Part shown: piece by piece, positions 1 through 12,047 of the stretch
Position numbering within the stretch: position 1 is the first letter of the stretch
Layout of the letters: each line of letters begins with the position of its first letter
Origin: Branchiostoma lanceolatum
Lineage: Eukaryota > Chordata > Leptocardii > Amphioxiformes > Branchiostomatidae
Assembly (NCBI RefSeq): GCF_035083965.1
Contig: NC_089738.1
Coordinates: forward strand, 17,183,734-17,247,733
Length of the DNA: 64,000 nucleotides
Direction of reading: 5' to 3'
Notes under the pieces: generated by a model
The model's input: the letters and a program-made list of their open reading frames with translations, nothing else
The model's database searches: none
What the model was told of the DNA's origin: nothing
Position numbers and translations under genes: made by a program

Positions 1-161
1 GGCAAGCCATAGGTTTTCGAATCCAATGCGAAGTTGCCACATTGTGATCATGTAGTCTTGGGTACACATGAACGTTTGCTGGGTTGGCAAATCCTACTTG
101 TTCAAGTGTTTTGCGTTTAGGGATAATGTTAGAGTAAAGAAAAAATATTTTTCTATCATAG

Positions 162-1113
162 CTATACTACTGCGCCCTGGCCGGCTACAACCTCTACACA
201 CTGCCGACAAGCCTTCTGAAACAGCCCACGGTGACAGATGTTGGAGCGAGTGTGAAAGAGCTAGGTAGGTACAGTCTTCACTTTCAGAACATGGTGGTTC
301 TTTTTACGTTCTTCAGCGACAATCCATGTTGCTTTCGCCGTGCCTTGTGTGGGTAAGCGGTAAGTCATATGAATCCACAAGGCATATGAGCCCTCCTGTA
401 GAGCTAGAGAGTGGAGGTTCAAACTCCGCTCGGGCACGGTGTGAGGGGTTGCATTAGCGATCAAATCGTCCTTCGGATGGGGACGTTAAGCCTTTGGGCC
501 CGTGTATGGGGAGCCTCAGGCATGAAACCTATGCCGATTAAAGAACCCAACACACTTATCGCGAAGCGTAGGGTGACCCAGTGTGATTCGTCAACTTCAG
601 GACATACCTTTAGGCTCATTCCTTCATTCGATGACCAATGACCAACAAGTTGCCGCTCAAGACTATCATCCCTACAGTTCCTTGGCAATCTTTACACTGA
701 AACAAGGTTGAAATTCCATTACAGGTCGCAAGGCGTCCCAAAGCGATGGCATCGCCATTTCCAACGAAGGCACCCTGTACTACGGCGCACTGCAACTCAA
801 CGCCGTGTACAAGTGGGACACGTCATCACAAGATGTGTCCTCGTCATCGCCCCTCCTTATCAGTGACGTCAGGATGCAATGGCCGAACGCCTTCGCCTTT
901 GACAACCAGGGCTACCTGTGGTTTGTGTCGAACAAGCTGCAACAGTTCTTGTTTAACGAGTTGAACATCACCGGCCCAGAGCCGAACTTCCGCGTATGGA
1001 AGGTGTACGTTGGAGAGAAGTCGTACATGTACAAAGCATCGGGTGCGGTCGGTTTATGGGTTGGATGGGGACAGTTGGTGGCAATTGTTTCGGTCCTATA
1101 TGTACTTGTGTAA
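162..1113 (+). CDS. Yellow/major royal jelly protein family gene, 3' exons only (partial)
   Basis: Two exons read in one frame: about 162-264 (acceptor AG at 160-161, donor GTAGGT at 265) and 725-1113 (acceptor AG at 723-724, stop at 1111-1113). They join in phase 1 across a glycine codon. The first encodes a LYYCALAGYNLYTLPT-like stretch and the second SDGIAIS, LYYGAL, NAVYKWDT and WPNAFAFDNQGYLWFVSN. These are the characteristic C-terminal motifs of the yellow/MRJP beta-propeller family (usually about 400 residues), so the start and most blades lie left of the window. Family members are mostly secreted; some insect ones act in pigmentation. The role here is unknown. After the propeller the protein ends in about 24 hydrophobic residues (GAVGLWVGWG...VLYVLV) right at the stop, unlike a plain secreted yellow protein. 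It could be a GPI-anchor signal or a tail anchor. Family call is firm; the exact first exon boundary is less so. Confidence 0.8.
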
Positions 1114-3156
1114 AAGTCACTTTTGAAAATGTATTCCCACCCACTAGTACTGTGTAACAATAACCAGTGGAAGGAGTACTTACCATCTTCTATCAATGTC
1201 TGTAAATAGTACAGGTATTGCTATGTCTTAAAAATCGTATGACCAGTGCTTAAGTAAAGAATTGATGTCAGCGCTACGAATTTTTTCTAAACGTAATAAT
1301 TATAGATTAACTATGAATATTGTTTTTACTACAAAATGTTACTAAGTATTCATTTAACGCTACTCATTATTTTTGTACGCACAGGCACGCGCGCACACAC
1401 AATGATTTTGGCTCAGCGGCTGTCTATACAGAAACTCATATTTCGAACTATTGCAAACACTTGTGTGTTTTTTTGTTAACCCACTTGACTCATCAATTTG
1501 TTTTTATGGGTCTGGCGACTAGAATAAACTTGAGATAAACAATCTTCTATACAAGCTACAAATGTGTATTCATCACTCTATGTAGTGGCGCTCATTTGTA
1601 TCGTCTGCCAGATATTGCAAATCAACATGCATGTTTTGGTGTACTTGATATTGTTAATTACCCCTTTCACCCACTCTTGTTTACTCGTCTTGGTGACGTC
1701 AGTGGGCTGTGGCGTGCGCCCTCAGCCAATAAAAGTCGTGCACTAAAGGAAATATTCAGTGCTTGCACAGAAACGTCGATTGTGAATATGGATACACGTC
1801 TGAAAGAATCCATGTCTTCAAATTGCAAAATGACTTTACAAATCACCCCTTCCCCCAAAGTATTTTGGTTCGTCCCAAAGAAAAAACAGTTACGTAATCC
1901 CTTGAGGCCGCGCTATTTTGGGAATACAACACCTTTTCACTTGTGCCAAGTAACTGTCAACATTGTTCATGTGTCGCTCCCCGGCAAGGCAGTCGCATCA
2001 TACAAGTTTACATTGTTGATGCCATTTGTTATTTGAGTTCACCAACGACAATCCACGGATAACATTTTTTGCATTGCGCAACTTAATTTGTGCTTTAAAT
2101 CCCTAAGAAAGTGAAGGACTACTTTATCGTCTCGAGATCTACCTGATATCCTTCCGCGTCTGGTGGAAAACCCCGCCATTTGAATACGAAGAGGAAGTAA
2201 GCAGGGGAAACTTGTCGAAGTGAAATGACTCTGAGTTTGTCTGTCTACATTTTCCCCAATACTGCCGATCACTACATGCCAACGAGTTGGACGTATGCCC
2301 GGCTAACTGGTAGGGATCTCGTATAATTTTTGGCAAATGTTAAAAAAAATCTAAAAATGTTATGCTTGTATGTAGGAAACTATAAGCTTAAGGAGCAACT
2401 TTGAACTCTGTAAAGATTCGGCCTGTTTTGTTCGTCTGGGCGTAAGACCTGTTGGACTTCATAGTAGGGCACGTTGACGGTTTATGATATATGATTTTCA
2501 CGTGACAAGCCCTAGTATGCACTCTGTATGTCAAGTTGTTATATCGTGTATATTAAGAGAATCACAAAACGCTACCCTTTCAAGTAATTATCGGCTGTAG
2601 TTATCAATGGTGGAAGAGTAGTGGACAGCATTATAGTAAGAATGCTACATGGTAGCACCCGCCAAAACGGGCATCAGGTGATCAGTGACCTTATGACGTT
2701 TTGTTAACTAGTGTTTGGAAACAGACTCTGTAAATATGGTGTATCGAGAATGTTTGGCAGTGCATGGTTTAGCAGGAAAATGTTGCTGTTGCGTATCTTT
2801 GTACACTAACTTTAAGAAAAGGTTTATTTTGTAGACAAGTGTCACTTAAGTTAACATAGACCACCAAAAGTAAATGTATGAAACTTGAGGTAAGTTGTAT
2901 TCAGAACTGAATATGGACGGCAAATGGTCTATGTGGCTACCTGACCAAGACGCGTACCCAAATCTTGATGTGTTCTTTGTACAGGACCCCAGACAAGGTG
3001 AAACCTTAGCCACTGTCACACAATACACCCAGTCACAACCGCCAGGCCAGTAAACACAGGTAAAGTTCAACTGAATAGTGTCAGTTGCATCCAGATACAT
3101 GTAATACATAACAGCGTGTTTAATTTGACAAAAGGACACCGTAGTAGACGGTTAGG
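1114..3156. other. Intergenic stretch, no gene recognised
   Basis: Between the yellow-like gene and the first ROCO gene. It presumably holds the 3'UTR of the former and the promoter and first noncoding exon of the latter. Only short chance open frames are present; no domain, RNA gene or strong repeat was recognised. Confidence 0.5.
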
Positions 3157-3385
3157 GCCCTGTCACACGTGTGCGTATAAGCAAGTCCGCATGAGTTGCG
3201 TATTAGCAAGTTTTTGTTTTAGGTTAAGTTTGCAGCCGAAGAATTAATTTCTTTGGTTCGATAAATAGGCTTCACAACGATGGAAAAAGTAGAAAACAAC
3301 TTCTTCCCTGCAAACTTTACATAAACCAAAAAATGTTCATGCGCAACTCATACGCACTTGAATATACGCAAAAGTGTGACAGGGC
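3157..3385. repeat. Foldback MITE-like element, GCCCTGTCACAC ends
   Basis: The left end GCCCTGTCACAC (from 3157) is matched in reverse complement by GTGTGACAGGGC ending at 3385. Inner sequence also pairs imperfectly (GCATGAGTTGCG against CGCAACTCATACGC). About 230 bp, non-coding, just upstream of the ROCO-A 5'UTR exon. A half copy with the same end (GCCCTGTCACACATTCAG) occurs near 34834 in a UGGT intron. Superfamily not assigned. Confidence 0.6.
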
Positions 3386-3540
3386 ATTTATGTATATGTA
3401 TGACAATCCTGCCACTAATGTCACCACTGATGGACAAAAATAAGATTTTAAGCCCTTTTTCTAATATGATAAATGAATTGACCACTGTTACATAAATAAC
3501 ATGATCTACTAGTATATAAATGGTACTATTTTTGTTGCAG

Positions 3541-3670
3541 GTTGACAGACACATTTCTGCGTCTCACTGAGTAAACCACAACCCTTCTGCCCCGTTCTCG
3601 TTATTGATATACCTAGTCATACAATCCCTTACCTCAAATCACTTTGTTCAATCTAACATTGTTTAACGCA
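3541..3670 (+). other. 5'UTR part of the first coding exon of ROCO-A (acceptor at 3539-3540)
   Basis: A pyrimidine-rich acceptor (TTTTTGTTGCAG) ends at 3540 and is followed by 130 nt without ATG before the start codon at 3671. The sequence TGAGTAAACCACAACCCTT recurs in ROCO-B (TGAGTGTACCACAATCCTG, about 11968) and ROCO-C (TGAGTACATCACAAGCCTC, about 20620), each just after an AG acceptor. This shared arrangement supports a noncoding first exon upstream that I could not place. Confidence 0.55.
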
Positions 3671-6600
3671 ATGGAGTTTTTCAATCTTTTAGAAAACACA
3701 CTGGTGGTGATAGAACTCTATGGAGTGAATGTAGGATGGGCTCTGATGACATGTTTGTTGGCAACGGTTGTTTCTATCTTCCTCTACTGTTTGGTAAATA
3801 GGTTCCAAACTAGGCAGAGAGAAGAGGAAGATTCCTTACCTCAGCCAGCAGGTCAAGTAGATGAGGCTAGGGTTGAGGATAGATCTCTTGTTGAGGATGT
3901 ATCTTCTCAACAAGATGGGCATGATTCCTTAATACGTCCTTTCTGCAAGGAAGAAAACTGTGTTGACGACCACGAGTCAACTTTCCTTTTCGACCAAGAA
4001 AAACACGTTGATGTGGAACATATAACGCTTACACAAAGGCATGGAAACGAAGATCAGTGTCTTACCATCTTTGAGGAGATTAACCAATTCACGCGATTGA
4101 AAACTGTAACAATCATTGGATACAAACTGGATGATTCTAGTTTTATTAATCTATTCCGGTGTGTTACTATACGCTCTCTCAAATTGTCATATTGCCAACT
4201 GGCATCTATACCACAATCCCTGGTAAACCTGAAAGACCTTGCAGTTCTTGACCTAAGTCATAACAACCTGACAACTCTGCAAGCGGTACCTTTCCACTCA
4301 CTACCCTGTTTAAAGAGCCTCAACATAAGTCACAACAGCATACAAGTTCTTGCAAACGTAACGACACTCGCGTCTGTTAAAAACTTCGACGTGTCTTACA
4401 ACAATATTGAAGAGATTCCATACGAAATACTTGAAATGGAAAACTTAGAGGTTTTTTCATGCAATCACAACAAGATAGTCAGGTGGCTTCAGCCATCTAC
4501 TGGACCAAAGAGGGAAACTGAATCCTCTTTAGTATTTCTAAACCTATCTAACAACTTGCTTCATGAATTACCTTGGTGTGTAAAAGAGCTCCGCAACATA
4601 TCGGAACTCAACCTCTCCCATAACAAAATAGGAGAAAATGTGAGCGAAACGATGGAAACAGTGCAGCTTGCTGAGCTCTTCTACTTACCCCTGGTCTCAT
4701 CTTTGATGCTTGGAAACAACAATATCAAATCGTTGCCCTCGCTAGATATGTCGAGGGTTTCGCCAAACATGGAGTATATTGATCTCAGTAACAATGCGAT
4801 TAGTGTTGTGCCTGCAGCTCTGCTGCTATTGACAAGATTAAAAGTATTGTTATTGAGCAGTAACGAGATCGAAAAGCTTCCTGCGGATTTGGATCTAAAT
4901 GATCTCTCTCCAACTTTATGCGTTATCGATCTCAGTGACAATAAGTTAGATGATCTGCCCCTAGCTCTTTGCTTTCTTCGTTCGTTGAAGAAGTTGGACC
5001 TAAAACAAAACAAAATCAGTGTAATTAGTGAAAACGTCAAAAGTTGTAAGAGCCTAGCTTTTCTTGACGTGTCCCACAACAAGCTAAAGGAGATACCGTC
5101 TCATGTAATAGGACTTCCAAAGCTTGTAGAGATTCGTGCCTCAAACAACCAGATCAACTCGGTCAGCTCTTTGCAAAGAGATGAGTTGTCTATGATGGAA
5201 GTAGTCGCCTTAGCAGAGAATGGTCTTTCACATTTCCCAGTAGCTCTCATACAAATGGAAAAACTAAAAAAGGTCGACTTGAGAAGCAATGAAATAAAAG
5301 TCATTCCACAGTCTGTAATGGGCATGTCGAAAGATGTAAAGCTGAATGTACAAGACAACCCCCTCGTTGATCCCCCCTTACAGGTCTGTCAGGCAGGCCT
5401 TCCGGCCATAAAAGCTTTTTATGAAGACTTAACGACAGCCAGCAGTATCACACAGTGTCTCAAAACGCTGTTCTTGGGGACCTATGAGGCAGGGAAGACC
5501 AGTCTTGTCAGAGTGTTTCAAATGAACCGTTCTAGTCTGACTAAACCTGAGGAAAGAACACATGGCATAGAAATAGCTGAATTACATCTTTCAGCTCCTA
5601 ATACCCCAGATATCACATTATCTGTGTGGGACTTTGCAGGACAAGAAACATACTACATTACACATCAATTTTTCTTGAGCGCGAAGGCCCTCATGCTTTT
5701 GATTGTGAACCTGGAGACATATAAGTATGACTCAGACAGCTTTGAGTTAGCATGTGGCAAATGGTTGGAAAATATGATAGCTAGGGTGGGTAATCCAGTC
5801 GTTATCCCTGTAGCCACTCATATTGACAAACTCTCGCCAGCAGACGTACAACAAAGGTGTGAGGATTTGGCCAAGAAACTTGAGGATCAGGAAAGGACGC
5901 GTATCACTGATTTACAGAGACAGCTGAAACGTATCAATGACTCATTGATTCACGTCGAATCAATGAAATCAAAGAAAGCCGTCAGTGACAGAAAGAAACA
6001 AATTGAGACCCTTCTTTCAAAAAGGCCATCGATACATTCTAAACCTGTGCCTGTCAGCTCAGCTGCAGATCTTGAGGGCATCCAGTATCTAAAGCAAGTG
6101 ATCCTCAACTATGCTGTAAATAAAGAGTTATTTCCTGAAGTCGGTCGCTCCATTCCAAAGGCGTGGGCGGACACTGAAGCTTGTGTCGAGAGAAAGGCTG
6201 AAGAGCTAAGCTTCCCCTACATGACCTGGGACGCGTTTACAGCCTTAATGAAACAATCTGTTCCAAATTTGAGGCCTGAATCTCGCATCAAAACTGTTGC
6301 GCAGTATCTCCACGATACCGGCAAGATCCTGTGGTATTCAGAAATAGACTCCTTAAATAAACATGTATTTCTCAAGCCAGCTTCGCTTGTGGATATCTTC
6401 AGAAAGGTCTTCCGGCATGACCTTGAGACATTCCTTGATTACGAGTCTGATCCTCGGTACAGAGCAGCCGAGATCACTCCGGCTGAATTTCAGAAAATGA
6501 AAAACGACTTGGTCAATAGGGGAGTGCTACATACCAAACTGCTCAGGTGCCTGTGGTCAGATGTTGAAAAGAAATGTCGGTCAGGAACATTTGAACACAT

Positions 6601-8479
6601 TTCAGATGTGTTGATTAAACTGATGCAACAGTTTGATCTTTGTTATGACCTTTGCGTGCGTCATGATGATAGTGACAAAAAGCAGCAGGCCTTTGATGGG
6701 CCATTGTCGAAGAGAAGGCGTCTTATGCGACGGCTTGAAAAAGACGACCTAGAAGACAAACAAGAGTGCAACATTCCACGTGCACTTCTATCACCATGGC
6801 ACATAAAAGAAGACAAGGAAGACAAGATTGAGTGCCAGTGGAAATCTGGGGGGACTCCTATAGTTTCAATTCAGTATCAGTCTCCTTCTTTTATCCCTCC
6901 TGGCCTGTTTGCCCGCTTTACTGTGAGAGCACACCGCCCAGAGCATAACCTGCACTTTGTTTCGCATTGGAACACTGGTGCATTATGTAAACACAAGAGG
7001 AACAGGGTACTAGTTCTCCTAAAAAATGAGGGTACAAAAGGGATTGTGGTTTCACTCAGTGCTAGACCAGAGAGCGGGGGTGTACACGGTGACACCTTCG
7101 AGAATCTGTGGGACATACTGACGGAGTTAAGTTCAGAGGTCGAAGACCTTCTGAAGCAGTGGCCAGGTTTGTCTGACCTTTGTACCATCCTTTTCCTGAC
7201 ATTTGATAAGTCTAAAACTTTTGTAACGGTCTTGGATATTTAGCATGCTTTTGCTTGTGACGTATTGTATTCAAATCACACAGAACGGTACCAACCACAG
7301 CCAAATGGCTATTTGATTTCTGCATAATTCCATTGACAGGAATGAATCATTTAAAATATGCGGCATGATACATGTTTTCTGCTATAGGTGTCCTTTTCGA
7401 CCGCTTAGCTGTCTGTCCCGAGTGTCATCGGCCATCATTTCCTGGGAACTGGCTACCTTCAAGCTCCAGGAGACCAGACGAAGAAGAAATCTGCTCTCTC
7501 TGCAATAAAAGAGTCTCTGTGAAGTATCTGATACCACGGCAAAGAACGATGGCATACTTGGCCGTCGGCGGTGGTGAATATAGTTTTTCATTAATAAATG
7601 TATCTGTATCTATAGAGCCGGTATAACCGCCATTCGGCGTAACACACCAGCTTCGCAGGCACGCGGCGCGGAAGCAGCTGGTTATATTACACCGAACGGA
7701 CTGTTACACCTAGTCTTTGCATATCTGACTGCAACTGTTCTTTGAAGCTATTTAGTGAGGATGCTCCTACAGTACTTTATGACAACGTAACATTACATGT
7801 TATATGTAATGTCCATGTCGCTTTCGGGTATCTGTGAACCCAGCAATACCATTAAAGGGTATTCACGTTTCCGAAAGAAGAATCTAAAATGCGTATCAAG
7901 GATTAAAAAAAAACGGCTACCTTTGCTGCCCATATTATATCTAGGCCACGCGGTGTTTTCACATCCATGAATAGTTTGGTCATCACCGTATACATGGACA
8001 CAATATCATGTGACACTCTTCTATAACACTGACTACTTAGCTATGTAATGTCTTCATGTGGTAGTTTAACGTAGTACAATTTTATCTTCAATGCAGGACT
8101 AGGGGCAATAGCAGCATTTGCAGCAGCAGCAAGAGCAGCGTGGGATGTTGCTCCACCCTCACATTATGGATACCCTCATTACGCTCCCGAGCAACATTCT
8201 GCTGATCGTTACGTGTCAAAGTCATTATCCGACAGACAGCTTTTGCGCGTGGCTAAAAAGCTGGGAGTGGAGTGGGAAAGCCTCGCCGTCCACATGGGGT
8301 TCACCAAGGCAGACATGTACAAGTTCAAGAGTGACCACCCCCACAACACGGAACAACAGATCTTCATGATGCTGACGGCATGGAGAGACAGGTTGGGAAG
8401 TTCGGCGACGAGAGAGGAGTTACAGCGTGTTCTCGAGGAGGCAGAGGTTGACGACGACGCGACATTGTGTCTGTATTAG
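3671..8479 (+). CDS. ROCO-A: membrane-anchored LRR-Roc-COR-zinc module-Death domain protein
   Basis: Three coding exons: 3671-7166, 7388-7573, 8097-8479; 4065 nt, 1354 residues, phase 1 at both junctions. The start is the ATG at 3671; the open frame extends upstream only to a TTG. Residues ~17-42 form one hydrophobic segment followed by basic then acidic residues, giving a predicted membrane anchor. Residues ~130-590 are leucine-rich repeats (LxxLxLSxNxL type). Roc GTPase: P-loop GTYEAGKT at 603-610, DFAGQE at 654-659, THID at 716-719 in place of the usual TKxD. COR follows (~830-1150). Exon 2 carries CPECH (C1175, C1178, H1179) and CSLC (C1201, C1204). Exon 3 has an Ala-rich linker (~1228-1245) and a Death domain (~1271-1350). 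ROCO proteins couple GTP binding to dimer-dependent signalling; MFHAS1-like proteins are the closest vertebrate comparison. The Death domain suggests recruitment of apoptosis or NF-kB adaptors. Topology and function are inferred. The exon 2 donor (7574) is extended compared with B and C and is the least certain boundary. Confidence 0.88.
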
Positions 8480-8681
8480 GAGGAAAGTTCGTCCACGTGG
8501 GGTGTCGAAGATGAAGACTTTTACTGATGACATACCGATGAGTAAATCTGGTAAATCAGTGGTTAAACAGATAGCAAATCACCAACTTTTTGTCATGTGC
8601 AGAACCAGTCTAAGACTGTACAAGCCTCAGAGCGAAAGAGTTGCAAATAACTTCTATGATCTTATGAGGTTGTGATTGATA

Positions 8682-9085
8682 AGACATTCTGTATGCTGAG
8701 CATACCAGTTTAATGGTATCTTCTTTTATGAGTGCAGGATTTTACAGAAGTTTCATTGATCGATGCACTGACCATTGTCTGTTTTAGCTATCAAATAGCA
8801 TGTTTGTCTAAATATACATTATGTACATTTGTTTGTGTGTAGATAATACAAGAGAGCAGTTTGTATCCGGTACGGTAAAGACTGTGATCTGTCAGGCACT
8901 GTATGTTGAACATACCAGTTTTGTGGTATCCTCTTTCATTAGTGCTGTATTTGACAGAAGTTTCATCAATGCACCATTGTAAAGTTTCAGCTATCAAATA
9001 GCATGTATGTCTGACTATACAGTATGTACATTAACTGGTGTGTTAACAATACAAGAGTGCAGTTTGCATCTGGTAAGATTACATG
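8682..9085. repeat. Imperfect tandem duplication, ~210-bp unit, downstream of ROCO-A
   Basis: Two successive copies, about 8682-8881 and 8894-9085, share CATACCAGTTT, TTTCAT, AGCTATCAAATAGCATGT, TATGTACATT and CAGTTTG(T/C)ATC in order. They lie in the probable 3'UTR or flank of ROCO-A. No coding potential. Confidence 0.7.
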
Positions 9086-9354
9086 ACTGGACAATGTATA
9101 TAAACTGGTAACCTGAACACCCCTGTGTGTTGATAGCTTGTTATTTTAAACTGTACATATACATGCTGTAATTAAGAAATTGTCAATGAGCATGTTTGAA
9201 CATATAAGCAGGAAACAAAACCAATGTATGAAATCCTCCACTATTCTCCATGTAAAGCACAGCCCTGGATTTTCAACTTCCACAGGGCTAATGCCTAGCC
9301 TAGTTCACCAAACATGATTATTTGCATTTGCACACTTGAAGGACCAACATTAGC

Positions 9355-9425
9355 ACAGTTGACTTTGACTTTGACTTTATTGGGATCCACAATTAGCATA
9401 CAATGTGCAGCTATTCTTCCTGTGG
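9355..9425. repeat. (TTTGAC)n tract, probable LINE 3' tail
   Basis: A short hexamer run (TTGACTTTGACTTTGACTTT) is followed by ATTGGGATCC. Hexamer microsatellites next to a short AT-rich end are typical 3' tails of CR1/RTE-like LINE fragments, here on the minus strand. No reverse transcriptase remnant was recognised beside it, so the origin is inferred. Confidence 0.35.
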
Positions 9426-10435
9426 TCCTTATTACTCCTTAAACAAATACAAATACATATACACATAGATACAACATTACGCAAAATTGTCCCACACAAT
9501 ACATTAACAAAGGATAACTGGATAAAAAAGTTCACAGAAGAGAATCAAGTTCATGCATCAACTGTCCTGTTCCAGAGTTGTGACATACAGTTGTACATAT
9601 TGTGTCCCGTAGGGCCATACATTCAATATATACATTATAGAATGTGTCTGTTGTAATAAGAGTGTTAAGAACTATAAGAGGACCAGACAAAAATGTGCAT
9701 CAAGTGATTGAGAGAAAATTCGTCTGTGACAATGCCACCAGTATGCACTTGATACTTTCTGCGATGCTTGTAGAGTATATTGGCTTGTCGTCCTTTCATT
9801 TTGTTGGGATATCTCTTCTTACAAAGTACAGTTACTACAAAGTCATGTTAAATGAGATAGGTACAAAGAACCGCGCAATTGACATCTGGTGATACATATA
9901 CCATTGCTATAAGGAAAGGGACACTTGTCAATCATGGGTTAACCATAAAAAATAAACTTTGCATCAAATGCATAGTCTCCTTTATTATTGAATGGCAGAG
10001 CACAAAAATGTTACCTTGCTAACAACAAATGTGAATATGCATGTCTTTCATATATGCCTTGAATACGAATCACCATTTAGTGTACAGCTGTGTAGGTGTT
10101 GAAAAGCCCCAAAGCACTACAATATATTTGGAACGGGGAATTAGGCATTTTTGTTTTTACCATTAGCGGGTAGGTAGGGACACAAACTTAGGGCGTATGT
10201 GAGATGTTATGATAAACGACGACCGGGGTTTGACTTATTTCGGCCATGTATAGTCCAGGCCTCTTTGGCTCGTGGATGAAGTTGCAAAAGCGCCTGCTAC
10301 CATCACACCTATATATCATTGCGAATAGCGCTCGCTAGCTGGAAACCAGCACACAAAAATGAATGTGCACGGCATTAGCAAAATACTATGCATCAGGTCA
10401 ACAGTGTGGCATGCAGTCAATTTATTGGCATACAC
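9426..10435. other. Intergenic stretch, no gene recognised
   Basis: Part of the ROCO-A to ROCO-B interval. It is AT-rich with short random open frames; an AATAAA occurs around 9950. No domain or clear repeat seen. Confidence 0.4.
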
Positions 10436-11000
10436 TCGCACACAAACACAACGGGCTCCTGTTTTGGCCCAGGTTTCAGCTCCTAATAACCAGGCCGTCA
10501 AAACTGTTTGCTCAAGTTGTAGTGGCTTCAGTAATGAGAGGTTGAAAGGTAGGACTTTGGCCGTTAGTCAATGGCGGGCGAACTTTTCTTGTTTACCCAG
10601 AGTAAACGTACACTATTCTCGACATCCACCTTAATTTAATTAAGATCCCTTTTGAGTGCAAGACCGTTGGATGCAAAGCGGACTTAAAACAACCTTTACC
10701 TTAAAATAAGCATGTGTACATCATACAATACAAAAGCAGTGCAGGCCTGGGATGTTACAGAGAGAAATCTAGGTGCACCATGCCTTGGATCAGTCATACA
10801 TTCTACCAGCCATACTTTGCTCGGGGGGCATACAGCGTGCTCAGGTAAATAAGTTAAAAGACCAACACGCCATTCTGAGTGGTGCATATATACGATAATG
10901 GTTAAGGTTGTGTAATCATGTTATCACCCCATTGTATTGGGGACTTACCGTTACGTCACGTCCTGTTAACAGTTACAACAATATCAGTCCGCGCGCGTCA
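10436..11000 (+). repeat. Upstream-flank module of ROCO-B (copy 1 of 3)
   Basis: Homologous to 17640-18300 and 18715-19370. Shared landmarks in order: a CA-rich CACAAACA start, GGCCGTCAAAACTGTTTGC, GTCATGAG/GTAATGAG, GGACTTTGGCCGTTA, and near the end a conserved block (GTTACGTCACG...TTACAACA.TATCA.TCCGCG). It is followed about 1 kb later by the ROCO-B 5'UTR exon, so the duplication unit included upstream DNA. The conserved block near 10950-10995 is the best place to look for a shared regulatory site. Confidence 0.6.
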
Positions 11001-11654
11001 ACCTACATTTGGGTACACTGGCCGGATTAGCAATTAGCCACCTTTTTTTTCATCTGCAACGCCATCAGCAACAAGACACCATTTATTTATTTATTTATTA
11101 CACTTCTCCAAAACTGGAAGGCATGGCGGAACAGGTATTTCCTACAGAGTAATGACAGTAAGGTACCTTAATCGTATGGGATCAAAACTCGCACAGAAAT
11201 GCATGGAGATCAATACTACGAGTATATTCTCTACAATATCCTTCCGCACACCATAAGTCCCGTGATTTGAGGGGGAAAGTTTCGTACGTGGCACTGTTTG
11301 TTGGCGCGGAAAACGAAAGTTACTTTTACCAAAAGACAGGCCTGCAGGTTATGCCAAATCAACGAATCTGGTGTGCGTAAAACCATCCGGTAAGAACATC
11401 TTTTATGATATTTGTCGTCTATTCTCAGAAATACAATGAATGGAATCTGAGAATGTCGCACGATATGTTGCCAGACATTTTGATCTGTGGTATATTGGCT
11501 CTATGGAGCGTGGGCTGTGCTTATCGGTCAAACAATTAAGACGATATTCAGCTTATTTCATGCTGCAAATCTAACTATATGTTTTGTCTACTTCAAACGT
11601 TGACGTCCACTAATTCATCTCTTCAACCTTTGTCACGTCTCGTGGTTATGTTGA

Positions 11655-11820
11655 CCCAGTGTCAGCGCGAGGTAAATGTTTTGCCCAGACGACACAAGCC
11701 ATTCTGCTGTTGCCATCAACTTGATCAAACAAATGTACGAAGTCTAGCTGCCATCATGTTTGCTTTGCATTGATTCAGCCCACTTGGGGGCGTATCTACA
11801 GCTAATGCACATAATTGCAT
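11655..11820 (+). repeat. Proximal upstream module of ROCO-B, shared with ROCO-C (20005-20165)
   Basis: Both regions contain GCCA.TCTGCTGTTG, CAACTT..TCAAACAAA, GTACGAAGTCTA, CATG...TGATTCAG/TGAGTCCA and GG.G.GTATCTA in the same order. Each lies roughly 0.3-0.6 kb before the conserved 5'UTR acceptor. This is consistent with a promoter-proximal block copied with the genes. Confidence 0.5.
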
Positions 11821-11946
11821 CGCGTTTTTGAGCATATCATGTCACATTGTAAAATGTTGAATTCTTTGTGAGCTAAGTATATTTTCATACCTTCAAACTA
11901 ATCTGACATTTGCAAATAATCATCATGCATCTCTTTCGTATTACAG

Positions 11947-12047
11947 ATACAACATTTCGTCGTGTTGAGTGTACCACAATCCTGCCCTAACCCTCTTTCC
12001 TGATAATTTTTGTTTGTTTGATCTGCCAGCTCGCATATCTAAGTGGA
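11947..12047 (+). other. 5'UTR part of the first coding exon of ROCO-B (acceptor at 11945-11946)
   Basis: The acceptor CGTATTACAG ends at 11946 and is followed by the TGAGTGTACCACAATCCTG block shared with A and C. A second possible acceptor (TTTGATCTGCCAG) lies nearer the ATG at 12048, so the exact boundary is open. No upstream ATG lies between the acceptor and the start. Confidence 0.5.

Noticed and set aside
3644-3670. Upstream extension of the ROCO-A frame (likewise at 12018 and 20725)
   Set aside because: These begin with TTG, not ATG. Starts at 3671, 12048 and 20734 are the first in-frame ATGs.
4681-5358. Long minus-strand frames opposite the LRR region of ROCO-A (and equivalents at 13081-13714 and 21258-22043)
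   Set aside because: They recur at the same position in all three paralogues because LRR codon bias leaves the antisense frame open. Low complexity and no domain; shadows of the real gene.
10359-10634. 91-codon frame in the ROCO-B upstream module
   Set aside because: The frame is not kept in the homologous modules at 17640 and 18715, so it is not under coding selection.
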